Below, one piece after another: positions 1 to 13,876 of a stretch of 64,000 nt of DNA. The notes below the pieces were generated by a model. The model saw nothing but the letters and a program-made list of their open reading frames with translations. It was not told the origin of the DNA and did not search any database. How positions within the stretch are numbered: position 1 is the first letter of the stretch; every line of letters begins with the position of its first letter. The position numbers and the translations under genes are program-made. The DNA comes from Cucumis sativus (taxonomy: Eukaryota > Streptophyta > Magnoliopsida > Cucurbitales > Cucurbitaceae): NCBI RefSeq assembly GCF_000004075.3, contig NC_026660.2:20146498-20210497 (forward strand). Reading direction: 5' to 3'.

Positions 1-1740
1 AAATCCAACCTACAATATATGTAGAATGATTTTCAAGTTAACTTTTTTAAAATTGAGAGTGCACATGATAATAAACACCAAAATTCGAAGTTGTACCGAA
101 TAAGATATTGATGCAGATCATAGAGAAAATCAACAGAAACATTAACCTCCCATTAGTGTACCCTAGTTTACTAATGTTCATGCTAGTTTCAAAAGTCTTG
201 GTAATACCCTCATACATGGCATGGGAATATAGCTTCTGCAAGCTCAACAGAATCAAACAAGAGAAAATACATCTTTATAACAAACATATAGCATCATCAT
301 TATATTGATCAAATAACCATGAACATTAATGAATCCAATATTTACTGACACCCTCATTAAGAAATGTTGCCAAGAGTTCAACTTGAAGGAATCATTTGAT
401 GAGGCTGACAAAATGACAGGTATATAAATAAGTATAGTGATGGAGCACAAAACAAATTATAATTAAGTTCGAATGAAATCTTCATAACAATTCACTTTTT
501 CTTTTTCTATGTATATTTTAATCATCATTATTTTATGTCAACATATAGTATAAGAACTTCATATATAGTCAAATATTAGTTATTTATTTATGCAGTATAA
601 AAACTAATTTGGGATTATATCAATTATTTATTTACTTGATGCCTTATGACATTAAATTGGCAGGTTCAAAACTTAGGAGAGCTATCAGGTTTCTCAACTT
701 TTATCAAATATTTAAGAACATAATTAATGTGAACTAGATTTGGGTAGTTTAATAAGACTTCAAAGCATAATAATAATAATAATGGAAGAATGAGCCACCT
801 AACCTAGGCTAGATTACTATGATAATTATTTAAAATTAATCATTCCCTAGCTAGTATTTTATTTTTAGTTTTTAGTTTTAAAAATTTCTCTTTTTTATTT
901 ATTTTTAATTAAAAGAGTTTGAACTAAAAAATAAAAGCATGTTTTCTTCAAACTTTGTTAGTTTTTTATTTTTGGTTTTATAATATGGGATGAAAGTAAT
1001 AAAACAATAAAGACCACATAAAAGGTGATCTATCTAGCTTTGTTTTTTCTTTTCTTTTTTATTTGTTTGAATGGCTAACTTTTTTATTTATAGACATAAG
1101 ATCCAGAAATTTTTATATGTTAGTTTTATATTATAAATATTATAAATATTTCCACGAGTATATCCTTATCAAATAAATTTCTTTGACCTTAGAACGTCTA
1201 CAATATTTCTAATTAAATATATTTTAAAAAATATATATTCACAGACTACTGGATAAATCCAAACATATATGTTATATAGCTATCTACTTATAAGTTTCTA
1301 GTAAGAGCTATTTGTATTTTGGAGAAAATTAAAAAAAAAACGTTATTTATTATTAGAAAAAAACAGTTTAAAATAGGTCAAACATTCAAACTTAGTCAAA
1401 AAAAAAAAAAAAAAACTTAATTTTTGAAAACTAAACACTCCAAAATGTATTCTATAAACATATTGGATTAGGCTTCTTAAATAAGCAATTTAAACCATTA
1501 TTTTAGTTGATTAGATTATAACAAATATAATTCAATCTAATAAATTTGAGTCCATTTTTAAGAACTGAAAATAAGAAATTAGAAAGGTTGATCATATTTT
1601 AGAGAGGTTGGGGATTGTGAAGTTGGTTGCTGAAAAGAAACACATGAAATGAAATTTGAAGAAGAATGGGGTAAGAGAGAAAATATAAATTAGGGTTTGT
1701 GGAAGTTGTGGGTTTTAAAGAGTGGGGCGAGTAGAACGAC

Positions 1741-1850
1741 GACGTTGACCGGTCAGAATAACCTTTTTTTTCAAAAATATAATATTATTTTAGGTATTTT
1801 TTGAATGGTAGCGATTTCTATGTCTCGTGTCACGACACCACACGTGTCGT
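1741..1850. promoter_or_regulatory. W-box palindrome plus G-box hairpin in a GC-richer patch
   Basis: A perfect 10-bp palindrome TGACCGGTCA lies at 1746-1755; with the preceding T it gives a WRKY-type W-box (TTGACC) overlapping its mirror. About 80 bp on, ACGACAC and GTGTCGT form a 7-bp inverted repeat with a 5-nt loop (1832-1850), and the right half contains CACGTG (1841-1846), the bZIP/bHLH G-box core. The surrounding 250 bp are less AT-rich than their neighbours and run into a pyrimidine-rich stretch. This looks like a promoter, but I see no coding gene downstream, so the role is inference. Confidence 0.3.
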
Positions 1851-4800
1851 CTCGTGAACTCTTCCCAAAATCCAACCTTTACCTTATTTTGTGGAACGAC
1901 GCCGTGTTTGTTTAGCATTATAACACTCCTTATTCATCAACAAATCAAACTTTGATTTTACCTAATTTCCTTTCTTCTTCCTTTTTGCTACTTCAATCTT
2001 GCATTTTCCTTTTCTTGCAAACAATACTATATTACCATTCTCTCCTTTTTAGACCTAAATTTTGTCTAAATTAAACCTTCTTTTTTTTTTTTTTTTCATT
2101 TTTCAAAACTAGTAATTAAATACTTTTTAGATATCGGACTTTTCCAATGAATCTCAATCAGATTGACTATTGAGGATATAATTTTCTGTTTTTTCTATCT
2201 ATATGTATGTTTGCTTTCTTTCATTACAATTTTTCAATAATGGGTTCACCTTTGTTAAAGAAGTTACTAATTAATTCCATGACAAATATTATTAAAACCA
2301 AAACAAGCTTCTAATTAACTTGGTTTTGAAAGATATATATATATGATGAATATATAAACTGATCAATACCCTAAACATATAAAGCTAATGAATGAAGGTA
2401 ATATTTTTAAAAAAATCAATTGGTTTTAAAATGAGCTTGACCTTACCTTTTATTACAACTTTTTGGGTTTTAATGGGAAGCAATTTCTTGAGTTATCATT
2501 TCTTTTGTTTACATAATCATATTGGATAGCAAAATTGTTTTTCATGTTCGTAAATGTAGACTATTTTTTCGTGATAGATACATTAGATCAGTTGGATACA
2601 CTCAAATATCTCTATTGGCTAGGTTGATATTTTTATAACGACCTTATGACTCCTACTTCACTAGAGATATAAGAACAAGTACACGGATATTTGAAAGAAT
2701 AGAGTTAGAGATAAGCCCACATAGTTTGTAAAAAGCTTTGATCTATTAGTCGAAAAGTCCGAAGTAGCCTAAATGTTGTCTCATATCTCAATATTGCTTT
2801 TTTCAGCCCTTTGAATATTCGGTTGTAGAGAGTTAGATGTCCACTTACATAACATTTTTTTTCATTAGTAATTTAATTAAGACTACTATAAACTATTTTC
2901 ATGATAATTACTAATAGATGTTTTCTATAATAATCCATGTATTCCTAAATATATTGGTTCAAACATACACTCACAAATATTAAAAAATAGCATACAACAA
3001 TGTGACATTATACTATTTTATTGTTATATATGTAGTTTGTTTCATTATTAATATTTATAAGTTATCAATAATTTACCATTTTGATATAATATTTATTTGT
3101 GAAATTGACATAAATTTTTTTATAATGGATTCATATTTTTCTAATATTTGATATATTTTTTTCCTAAACTTTAAAACCATGGTGTGTGATAGGCACACAG
3201 AAAATAAGGTAGTAAAGGTAAATTAAGTGTGAGATTCAGAGAAATTGCCAAATTGAATAAGATTTGAAGTTACAAACTTTTTCAACTCTTTCAGAAGAAA
3301 AACGTACAAAATGAATAAACCTTCATAATTTACCTGACAAACTATATGTAACACACCTCATTCTTTTGTACCCTACCACCTTCTTCTTCTTCTTCTTCCT
3401 CCTCCTTTCCATTTGATATATTGTGTCTGAATACATAGGTAGATCGAGAATTCAATGCACACATGACCATATGGTTTTTTCTTTCCCACTGACGTCCCAT
3501 TTACCTTAGTGAAAACAAAATAGATTCATAGTAATAAAAAGGTGAGTCCTATTTCATTGTTTGCTTGGTATGATCACATGCAATCGTACTAAAAATTATA
3601 ATCAACCAATAACACAAATTGGTTGATGAATTAAATGTGTGTTACGTTCAATACAATTGTGATTAGGGATACATTAGTGTTATTGTTTACCACTTAAGGT
3701 AAAAATATTTTTTTAAAATTTTAAGTAAAAACGTGATATTAATCTAATTATGTTTGCAATTTCAACTTAAACTTCATTACAATTACATTAGTATCATAGT
3801 TTACCAAGATGGTAGTCTATAATTTCATTTTTGTTTTCTCTCTATAATTTTAGCTGATTTTTCCATGGGTACGTAAGAATATCAAATTAACTTTATAAAA
3901 GTGCAAATGTTCTTTTTAATCAGATTAGACAAATATTAAAAGGTATAATGGAATATGAATCACAATAAAACGAAATTTAAACTATGAAGATATATATATC
4001 AAAATAATATGTATTTAAAATTTTTTAATTTATTGTTTGTTATTAATTTTAAACATAGTTGGATTAGTTAGGGTTGTGTTTGGTTAATAAGAGATTAGAT
4101 CAGAAACCCCTAGGGGATCAAGGTATAGTAGTGATTCTTATGATTAATTAGGAGAGGAGGGTGGATTATATTCTTGCTCAAAAGGGTGAAAGGGCTTATA
4201 TATATATATATATACACACACACATGTATTTATGTATTTTTAACAAGTTTGAATTTCTCGTTTTCACACTTTTCAATTAACCAAGCATACAAAAGAAGAA
4301 ATTAAAATAATGGTGTGAACATGAGTAAAGGTAAACTGGGTAATTCATGGGTGAATTGAGTTGGGGGTCCATAATATTTACTGAAATAAGGTTATATAAA
4401 AGAAGGGTTTGAAGGACAAGAAAAAGAAATGTACTAACAATTGAATATTCACATATATTCAACTGAATTTTAGGGTTTTGTAACTTCATATAGATTTTAG
4501 ATTTTCCACTGCTTGGCAGTGTGGAAATTGATTAGAAGCTAAGGGCCACATTGTGATTATTATATTGCTCCCTTCTTCTAGATATATCTTTGGATGTATA
4601 CAGTGAAACCACATGGTTTTTTTTGTTCCTTTTTCTCCAATATTCAATGCTATGTTTGTCAAAGTAAAACTTATACAAATTATATTCAAATTGAAACTAA
4701 TTATAAAGTGATTTAATTTGGATGTATACTAGAGAGTTCAAATAGTAGTGTTGTGTTTTCATTGTTGCTATTTAATTTAATTCAATGGGTTGAATTCATC

Positions 4801-5787
4801 CTAAAGGACTCATTTAGTTTATTGGTTTGGTTGGATGAGTTGATATTATATGTACTATTCTTCTATCATTCGGTTTTTATATATAGTTTTATGTTTCATT
4901 TTCTTCATTTCTTAGCATCCTTTGAAGCTATACGTTCTTTAAATTTACAATTTTTAATGTATGGCATTAGAATATTTAATGAGGTTTAAACCCAATTATT
5001 TATGGGCTAATTTTTCTAAGGGATTCAGTTAGGATATAATATGGTTTAAGCCCAATAATACAACCACATTACATATCACATTGCATCTACCACACTTTCT
5101 ATTTTGTTTGTTGAACTAATTATATTAAATTTGGTCATTTGAGTTAGCATGCTAGTTGAATCTTGATGCTATAAGGTTGAGATTAAGGGGAAACTCACAA
5201 AACAATATATACGACCAGCTAAAAGCCTAGACAATATAGATTGTCATTGGTCATTAGGACACGACATAAAACACATCATAGGGCTAAGAGATTATTGGTG
5301 ATGCAAAATCGTGAAGGCAAACGTGACGTTTTGAATTTTGCATAAAACATCAAGTTGTCATTAGGCCTCTCTCTAATAAAGATTAAAATTCTTGATTTTA
5401 AAGAGTGATTATTTTATTTGACAACCCAGTCATCCAAATATAGAAGTCGCCTCATCAATTTGTTAAAAGTTAATGAAATTTTATCAGAATTGACTAAAAT
5501 ATACTCTTTTTAAAAATTCAGCGTCTAAAATATACGTTTATTTAAAAAGTTTTTATAGTTTAAAATATAAAAAAGAGATTAAATTTAGAGACCAAAGGTA
5601 AAAATTGAGAGAGATACATTAGGTTTTCTTAAAAATTCAACAAAAATAAAGATGAATAGAAAACGCAAAACAAAAAAGAATCTATAAAATTACTAGACTT
5701 AATTTGCTACAATAGAATATTTTAGTTCAACAAAAGCCACCCAACACGAAATTCTGAACACGAATTCTTTCGACATGTTTTTGTTCT

Positions 5788-5885
5788 AACTCACATGCTA
5801 CTTAAAAATATTAATAATACGTCGTTCTACATTAACAAACTCACATGCTACTTAAAAATATTAATAGTACGTCGTTCAACATGAA
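5788..5885. repeat. 50-bp tandem duplication
   Basis: Two adjacent copies start at 5788 and 5838, each beginning aactcacatgctacttaaaa and ending in a gtcgttc motif. They differ by only a few bases, so the duplication is fairly recent. No gene is affected. Confidence 0.8.
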
Positions 5886-8111
5886 ATTGTTAAAACATGC
5901 TTGCTTTGAAATTCATTTGACTTAGTCAAAAAAAAAAAAAAACGTGCATGCACCTTGTTTTAAATCACTAATGTGGACAAATCTTAGTTAAATAATTAAC
6001 AATATCACTTATTTTTAAATATGGTTAGTTTTACATATCAATTAATTTGAATCTCAAGAATAAATAAAAAACTAATCTAACTTTTTAGTATAAATAAATA
6101 AATATAAATCAAATTATTTACTTATACAATAGATATGACCGATAAACAATCAAACTATAAAATGAGATCTATCCCTATCCAGTTTAGAAGAGAGGCGTTC
6201 ATTCTTGTAGGAAAATTGAACACGTCTACCCTCAAGTCTAGTACGAGAGTTCAACTATGAAAAAAATATTTATAAATATAACAAAATATTAATAGTAGTC
6301 TATATGTGTCTATCGTGACACCGATAGTAATAGTCTATAGTGATTTATTGTCATCTATAACTAATAAAAAGTAAAATTATATTATATTAATTAATTAATA
6401 ATTGTTTGCGTTTATTTCGCTAAATGTGAAAGTAATATATATCCTCACATTTTTTGTTTAGATATAAGATGATATTTTAATGAATGTGGGTATAGATTTT
6501 AAAGTGTCATGTTTTTCAATATGGTAACCTTTTGTTTGCATATGACATATTTAAACCTCCAATTATTGTCTACATTATTATTCCACATTTTTGTTACAAA
6601 CGGCATGATGTGGAATATATCAATTGTAAACCACATTTTTTCACCATATAACATTTTCAATTAGATTATAGTGTGTAATTTAACCACGAAAAAGAGAACG
6701 TGCAATTTGTTTTTTTGTCTTTGTTAACCATATATATTTAAGTATCTCTTTTCATTCAGGTATGATTTTGGATCATTCATGTAATTTTCTTCTTAATTAA
6801 AATTAGGACGTTAAATATCAACAAACTACATTATATTTTTATCCAATTCGTGTTTGGTACGTATCCACAGATATAGAAAGAATAATTCAGAAAAGACATA
6901 GAGAAAAACAAAGAGAGGGCCATAGAATTACCATAATTTAGGAGACAAAAGGCAGGGGAAGAACGTGGTAACATTCACAACACAACAAGAGGCTCTTTAA
7001 GAAGGGATATAAAAATTAATTAAGAGGGGACACACCATATATATATATATATGTGCATATATAATGAAAAAAATGTAGGAAAATAAAAATGTTAAATTTA
7101 ATTTTAATATTTTGGAAGGAAATGGGAATTAAGAAATTGGTGAAAAATTAGTAATTGGTTCATTTAATTGATTGCATAGAAAAGAGAAAAGAGGTGTGGA
7201 AAGGGAATGTGAGTGAAAATTGACAACCACCGATTTTTATTAATGTGTGAGTTTTCGGTTTTGGGGGGAATGATCATGTGGCCGTGTTTTGACGATATTA
7301 TTATTATTCGGTTCGGTCGGTGTTTTCTCCAACTTATATAACTCCGTTTTCTAAAATCTCTCCCACTTTGGTTTTTTTGTCACTATTTCCTTTCATTTTT
7401 GGCTTCTTCCTTCTCCTTCCCCTTTCTATGACCTCATATGTTGGTGATGATGAAGTAAGAGCTACTCACGTGCCATGTTAACCAATTATAATAATCATCT
7501 TCTCTATATTTTACAACTTTAGAATTTTAAATATTACATACTTCCATCAATAGTTTTTTCAAAATTCATTTAAAATATAACATTGGTTTCCTTATTAAGA
7601 ACTTAATGCTCCAATAATACGTGACCATTCAGTCCAAATCAAATTTTAAGTGTGAAACCTTTCATCTCTATCTATAAAGTTTCAAAGTTTCACACACTTC
7701 ATTCCTATCTATTTCTTTGTTTCAAAGTTTCAAGTGTGAAACCTTCATTCCTATCTATTTCTTTTGCTTTCTGCCGTAATATCTAGACTACTTACCTTAA
7801 CTAATCTCACAAGATATCCCTACGATATTTGATATAGCCCTACAATATTTGATTGTCAAGAAAACTCGTAGAAAATTAATTTTAGTTATTAATGAAACCA
7901 CGTCCTCTTTTTTATTCATATTACTTGATTGAGAGAGAGTGACTATTTATTTAAAGCACTATTAATTTAAAAGGACAACTATACGTGTAAGTCATAACAT
8001 AGAACAGATTTGCAAATTAAACAAAACAACCAAACCCATACACAAATAAATATCATATTCTACACACTTAATATACCATCTTCACAAGTATCTTCAATCT
8101 TGACCCATCTA

Positions 8112-9840
8112 CTAAGTTTGGCTTGCTTGGAGAAGACCATCCCTGATCTGTGAAGCAATATCTTTAACTGCACCAGGTCCATGTGGGATGAACACAGAAT
8201 TAGACTTTGATGACGCTCCAATCTCCTTCATCGTGTCGAAGTATTGAGTCACAAGAACCATGTCCATGACATCCTTAGATGTCGTTCCAGGGACGTTTTC
8301 AGCAAATGCTAGTACACTGTCTCTGAGCCCATCGACAATGGCTTGACGCTGCCGTGCAATACCAAGCCCGGCCAGATACTTGGATTCGGCATCTCCTTCA
8401 GCTCTCTTAATCTGCAATATCTTCTCTGCCTCAGCTTTCTCAGTTGCAGCAACTCTCAGTCTTGCAGCTGTTTATACAATCACCCAGAACTCAAAATATT
8501 TGCATTTGTAGTAACCAAGGCTAACAAACAAGCATTTATCACTAATTGGGTAGTATTTCATTACCTGCATTTATTTCATTCATTGCTCGCTTTACATGCT
8601 CATCTGGCTCAATGTCCACAATTAGAGTTTGAACTATCTCGTATCCATAAGCCGACATGGCCTACATGACCAAAACACCACAAAGATTAGATTTACATTC
8701 TTAAGTTGGTTAATTATGAATCATGAAAAGAGAAAGAGAAACAAAGTACCTTCTCCAGCTCGTCTTCGACCGCCTTTGCAATATCATTCTTCTGTTCAAA
8801 AGTAGAATCTAGGTCCAACTTTGGAACACTTGCCCTAATAACTAAAACAACAAAACGATGCAACATCTACTTTAGTTACAGCTCAACAAACCAAATTAGG
8901 GTGGATTTTAATGACAAGAGTTTAAATAAAAACTTGGTGCCATATCTTCTCAATCATAGTTTAATAACGTTTTTGAAAGATTAGCCCAACTCCAAATTGG
9001 CCTCTAAGATTTCAAAAAATGGCTTAAAATAGAATATAAGATATTGTCTTAAAAAATTCTTTGGAAAAAAAATGCAAGCCTTAAATCTTCTTAACAAGAT
9101 AGAGCAATAACAAATGGCTGATGTGCCTATCAAAGTTTCCTAACAAGATACAGTAAACTGAAGATTGATTGCTATTAGAGATGCTAATTAGAATTTCATT
9201 CCCTGGAAAATTATTATCTATTCCATCCCATTGGTCAGATATTGCACCCAAAGGAAAATGTTTTCTGGCAGTACTAGAGTACTACTCATCAAGCTGTAGT
9301 AGGTGGGGGAAAGGGGAACCATCACAATAAAAACCACATGAAATTAAATTCCGACTAAAGTATTGAACAAAAGAACTTCAAAGTATACCATCAAAAACAT
9401 ATGCCTGGATCTGTTCTCTTGTATTACTAAGCTTATAAAAAGCATCTGAAGCCTTGTCTGCTAGGGCTCGGTATTGAATAGAGGCAACGACAGTGACAAA
9501 AACATTGTCCTGAAGAAAAACCAGACAATAAATTAACATTAAGAATGGTAACTTATAAACCTTCTTTGCTCTGAATCTCTAGCTGAAGGTGCTTCTTATT
9601 TCCTCTTCTAGAAATAAGACAATCAATTGTTAATGAATTGCAGAAACAAACCTTTGTCTTTGTCTCACATCGAACATCAAGCTGCTGGAGACGTAAAGAA
9701 AGATGACCAGCTATCTGGCTCCCAAGGCACCATGGTAGACAATGGCAACCAGGTTGAAGCACATCGTCAAATCTCCCAAATGTTTCTCTGATAGCTACAG
9801 TTGACTGGTCGACTTGAATGCAACCAAGGGCTTGACCCAT
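8112..9840 (-). CDS. HIR1: Hypersensitive-induced reaction protein (HIR, SPFH/band-7 family)
   Basis: Five coding exons on the minus strand: 9840-9652, 9509-9389, 8841-8750, 8661-8565 and 8467-8112. All junctions are GT-AG and keep one frame, giving 284 residues, the usual HIR length. The protein begins MGQALGC: Gly2 is a myristoylation site and Cys7 a possible palmitoylation site, so plasma-membrane attachment is expected. An SPFH/prohibitin-like domain fills most of the length, followed by an Ala/Glu-rich coiled stretch ([20 protein letters not shown] region) and the conserved [12 protein letters not shown] segment near the C-terminus. HIR proteins form membrane microdomain oligomers and associate with NB-LRR immune receptors and LRR proteins in the hypersensitive response. 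That role comes from the family. The start is the family N-terminus and sits directly after the 3' splice site of a 5' UTR intron. HIR1 versus other HIR paralogues cannot be settled from sequence alone. Confidence 0.95.
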
Positions 9841-11515
9841 TCTGAGTTATCAACTGTTCAAACAAGAGAAGTACATGATTGTCAAACGAAGAACAAACTA
9901 ATAGCAAAAAAAATCATTTTCAACTATCTCGTTCAAGAAAATATGGCTGCCATTTAATTAAAATCATTCATGTGTGAAAGTTAACAAATAATTACAATAC
10001 TTCTTTTGACGCTCAGGACACAATAAATGAAGTATGTTATAACTTCTTACAATATATTATATAATTTATAAAACGTTTAATGTCTATAAATCTGATAGAA
10101 GTCATTGCTTGCCCTTTGAAAACACCACAAATCACCAACTTAGATAGCTCAAAGTTCAGTCACTTTTTCTACATCTTCTCTGTTTCATTAAGAGCTTCAA
10201 AACAGAAAGTCCATAAGCAAACTCACTTTCGTTGAAGCCTCTTTCCACACCAATTTTCTTTATTTTTCTTTTCAAATATTTTTCTTTTCCGTTAATTTCT
10301 AATAAGTGATCCAATTGAGAAGTTACCATACTTTCTTTGCTCTCTATCCTCGGTCTCAAATCTATCAGCTTTCCAAGCAAGTCCTGTAGGCAAGTTCCAT
10401 GAATTTAATTCATCCTAAAATCCTTTGAGCAACCTTCTTTGTCCCGTTTCCATTCTGAAAATTCTGTAAAAAAAATTTCTCATAGGCTAACGCTCAATGC
10501 ACTGATTTCCCAAAAGGATATTGCTATCCTAAAGCCTAGCCTCAAAGCTGAAAACATCTCAACTAATTGTCTGACATTGGAAATTGACCACCATAAACTG
10601 GGAAAACTTCATTCCTCATCACATTTTCCCTCCTTTCTGGAGAGGCCACTTTCATATCTGCCTCCCACCAATTAACAGTAAAGCTCAATCTGCCCTTGCA
10701 AAGCCTCCAAATCCGTTTAACCTGGAGAGCCACATTGCCACTACCACACACGCTGAAATATTCAGTCTCACTAATGTATATCGCAATCCTCCAAGCTCCC
10801 TTGCTCGAAGGCAAAAGACGAAATGGCCATAAAGTATGACAGAAAGGCTGCCAACACCAGATAAACCTATGATTTTTTTTTTCCTCCTTTGTATAATTCC
10901 ATGTTTCTTCATCTTCAAACTCTCCCTCAGATCATATATTTTCCTATTTTTCCTATTTTTCCACTAAGACACCACTTCCATTCACTTGTGCCGTGGCCAT
11001 CCTAAATTATCGGCCAGGTTCTTTAATGTTTCCCCCTTGTTATCTGTGCCAAAAGCTTTAGTTCTATCTAAATTAGCCTTCAACTTGAGGCTGTTTCAAA
11101 AACCTTAAGTATAAGGAACAAATATTGTAGCTCTAGGCAATAAGCAACTTAAGTGCCTTGCTTCAAAGAAGCAAGATGTACGCAGCAACACACCTCAGTA
11201 TGTTTTCTAGTTATTTTTAGGAAATAAAATGGTTGTTTAAAAATCCTCATTTCTGCAAACAAACTTATACAAGTGCATCAATCTTATACATGCTTGAAGT
11301 TAGTCTTACAGTTCAAAAATCTCAACATGGCTTATTTTCTCTGGTATGAGGAAGATGAATGTTTAGCTTTAGAGCAGTTGTACGACCTATAGAGTTGACC
11401 TTGTTCAAGTAAAGTCATTTAGATGACAAATAATTGGATCTAAAATTCAAATAATCCTTACCTCTCTTAAAAGATCAACACTTTCACTTCAAAATTTGGG
11501 TAGTTTTAATATTTA

Positions 11516-11546
<31 letters not shown>

Positions 11547-12930
11547 TAAAAAAGGGTATCAAATGCTAAACTATTAAAGAAGACTGAAACCAGAAACCAA
11601 TCTACAGAAAACAAGTAAAAACCTCATCAGGAAAGGAAAAAGAAAACGCAAAGCATGTTTTAAATTAGATGATCATAAGATAATATTCATGTTATAGTCG
11701 TATACTGATGAATAAGAGGCCTCATCTCAAAGAGAGAAGCCAGCAGATAAAGCCCAACTAGCTAAAATGTTAGCTATTATATCCTACGCCATTACAAAAA
11801 GAACCCAGCAGAAGTCTAGACATGTCACCGATTGATTGATGAACATAACAAGGAATAATATTCCCTATAAACACCCTAGAATCCACAACTCTAGAATAAA
11901 TAGGAAAATATTTAGATTTGGTATAGAATGGAATGACTTCATAACTAAAACACATAAAACAACAACAAATTGTAACATTGAATTAGATTAAAAAATAGTC
12001 CATACGGATTCAAGAACCTCCTTTTGCAATCAAAAACAAGAAAATTCTAATTGAAACATGAAACGGCACACAAGTCAACAAACACAGTTAACAACAGGAA
12101 ACGGTACAAAGGATTGGAGCAACACTCACCAAAAATTACTGTTGATTCCAGAAAAGAAAAAATCGAAGAAATCAAAATTTAGGTCTGGAACAACCCTTTG
12201 CCGCAGTTATAAGGAGTTGATATAATTGAATCAGCAAAAGATAAGTCAACTAAAGATATTTTTAACAATTTATCTAATGATTCCAATGAATACTTCGTAT
12301 TTTTTATTTGGATAAAAGATGATAGTTGTCAAATATTGGTCCCACTACAGTAAATGATCGATAGAAATTAGAAGATAAGCCATAAGGTAGAGGTAAACCA
12401 CTTGTTGGTTCCTTTGAACAGGTCAAGCAACTGAGTAAAGTCAAGAGCATAAGAAAAGTAAGCGTCACAGGTTTTCCCAAATTGATAATAAAGAATTTCA
12501 CACATAGGCTTATGAATTCATAATACAATGGGAAAAAGAAAGGAAGTTTCAAGATTTCACTTCAAATCATGCACAAAAAATAAAGCCCTCCGCCCCCCAC
12601 CATCAATTGTTCTACAAGTAAGCTCAAAACACCGTACCCATACTCAAATAAACTAATACCAGTGACTCAAAACACAAAATGAACATAACCCAAATTCTTA
12701 ATCATGGGAAAAAATTGAAGAAACCCCTAGTGGAAGCAAAAATTGAAAGGAAATAGGAAAGTTGTTAACAGTTACCTGGCAAATGGTGAGCAGAAAATCA
12801 AAAGATGAACACGAAGAAACTTTAAATAGATCCTTATGAAATAGAAGGAAAGACGGAAAGAGAGAAGTGATTGCGTCGAAGAAACAAGGAGAAAACGACG
12901 AGCTTTGGCTTTCTGTAATTTACCGCGCCG
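9841..12930 (-). other. Long 5' UTR intron and leader exon of the HIR gene
   Basis: Just upstream of the HIR start codon an acceptor is visible at about 9855 (minus-strand reading ends in ag before the ATG). Around 12776 a donor-like CAG|GTAACT follows a purine/pyrimidine-mixed leader running back to about 12930. Leader introns are common in this family. The ~2.9 kb intron is a patchwork: a T21-type run at about 11526-11546 and degraded protein-like stretches on the minus strand (separate entry). Intron boundaries on the 5' side are inferred, not proven. Confidence 0.5.
10156..11100 (-). pseudogene. Degraded protein-coding relic inside the HIR leader intron
   Basis: Three overlapping minus-strand reading frames (10156-10380, 10563-10814, 10685-10918) have protein-like composition (Trp-, Cys- and charged-rich, for example a VNWWEAD segment) and sit in a block less AT-rich than the rest of the intron. 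They lie in different frames with stops between them, as expected for a decayed gene or retroelement fragment. The composition reminds me of the ORF1 protein of plant LINEs, but no diagnostic motif (CCHC knuckle, RT box) is visible, so the family is left open. A poly-T run upstream (about 11526) could be the trace of a poly-A tail of a minus-strand retroposon. Confidence 0.3.
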
Positions 12931-13876
12931 ATTATAGTTTTGGTTAAATCCGTTGGGCAGAGAAAATGGTTGATTTCGTTTGCGCGTTTGAGTTTGGACT
13001 TTTCAATGTTCCTTCCAATTTCTTTTCTTTTTTTTAGAAAAGGAATGTTGAGAAATAGATAACACCGTTTCTGCTTCGAATATTCTAAATATGGTTTCCA
13101 ATGTTATTGCCTAAACCCAAACACTCTTTTCTTCAATAAATTAATAGTAATAATCCCATCAACTATACATATTATTCTAATATTCTTTTTTTATATAAAA
13201 AAATTAATTAATTTGGTATAAGAGGAGTTTTCATTAATTAGTCCATGTGAAATTGGTTGTCTACCAATTACCAACTTTGATTTGTATATTGATATTGATA
13301 GATTTGTATATTGATATTGATAGAGTTGCATTGTTGCAATATCAAATACTTAGGTTGGAAGCAAAAATATTGATCTCCTTGGTTGCATTTTTCATGGTTT
13401 ATATAGTTACGTTTTGCATACATACCCATGGAAAGTATGAAATTACAAAAGGATAGGAAGAAAATCAAACCACAAGCTTGATAAGTTCAAAAATTATTCC
13501 CAAAAGGCAACGAACAATTGTATTAATGTTATTATACATTAAGTTCTTCAAATAATTTAAATGTTATAAAACTTGTCCTAAACAAAGTTTATGGGCAAAA
13601 TGCCCTCTCCTCTTGTTGATGAAGCACCAAACTCTTAAAGCATCTCTATCTCTTTCAGAAGAAGAAAATAGAAGCACCCAATACAGTGCAGGAAGATCGA
13701 ATTAAGTATATAAATTCTCGCAGTTCACACTAATAATGAAAATGGAAACCATGAGAATAAATAATCAAAGAAGAAAATTATATCACCTAAAGCTTCAAAG
13801 GCAACGATGATGGTGACAACACAAGCTTTGTCCCTTTCCCAAATGATCTCTTTCAATACTTAAACATCTAGGAGGC
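12931..13876. other. Intergenic: HIR promoter side and PPR 3' side
   Basis: The segment near 12931-13130 precedes the HIR leader and should contain its promoter. It includes AT-rich tracts but no clear TATA box. The segment at about 13560-13876 would be the 3' UTR of the minus-strand PPR gene. A short duplicated string (tatattgatattgatag) occurs twice at about 13284-13324. No gene was recognised. Confidence 0.5.

Larger units (their letters stand above)
1..8111. other. AT-rich intergenic region
   Basis: No open reading frame here is longer than about 80 codons and none resembles a known protein. The stretch is strongly AT-rich with poly-A runs (for example near 1390-1415 and 5926-5942), short TA microsatellites near 4198 and 7038, and one local tandem duplication (listed separately). 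A more GC-balanced patch at about 1690-1960 has promoter-like motifs. A second patch at about 7250-7450 holds a TATA-like tatataa string followed by a pyrimidine-rich stretch, but no gene could be joined to either. Confidence 0.7.
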
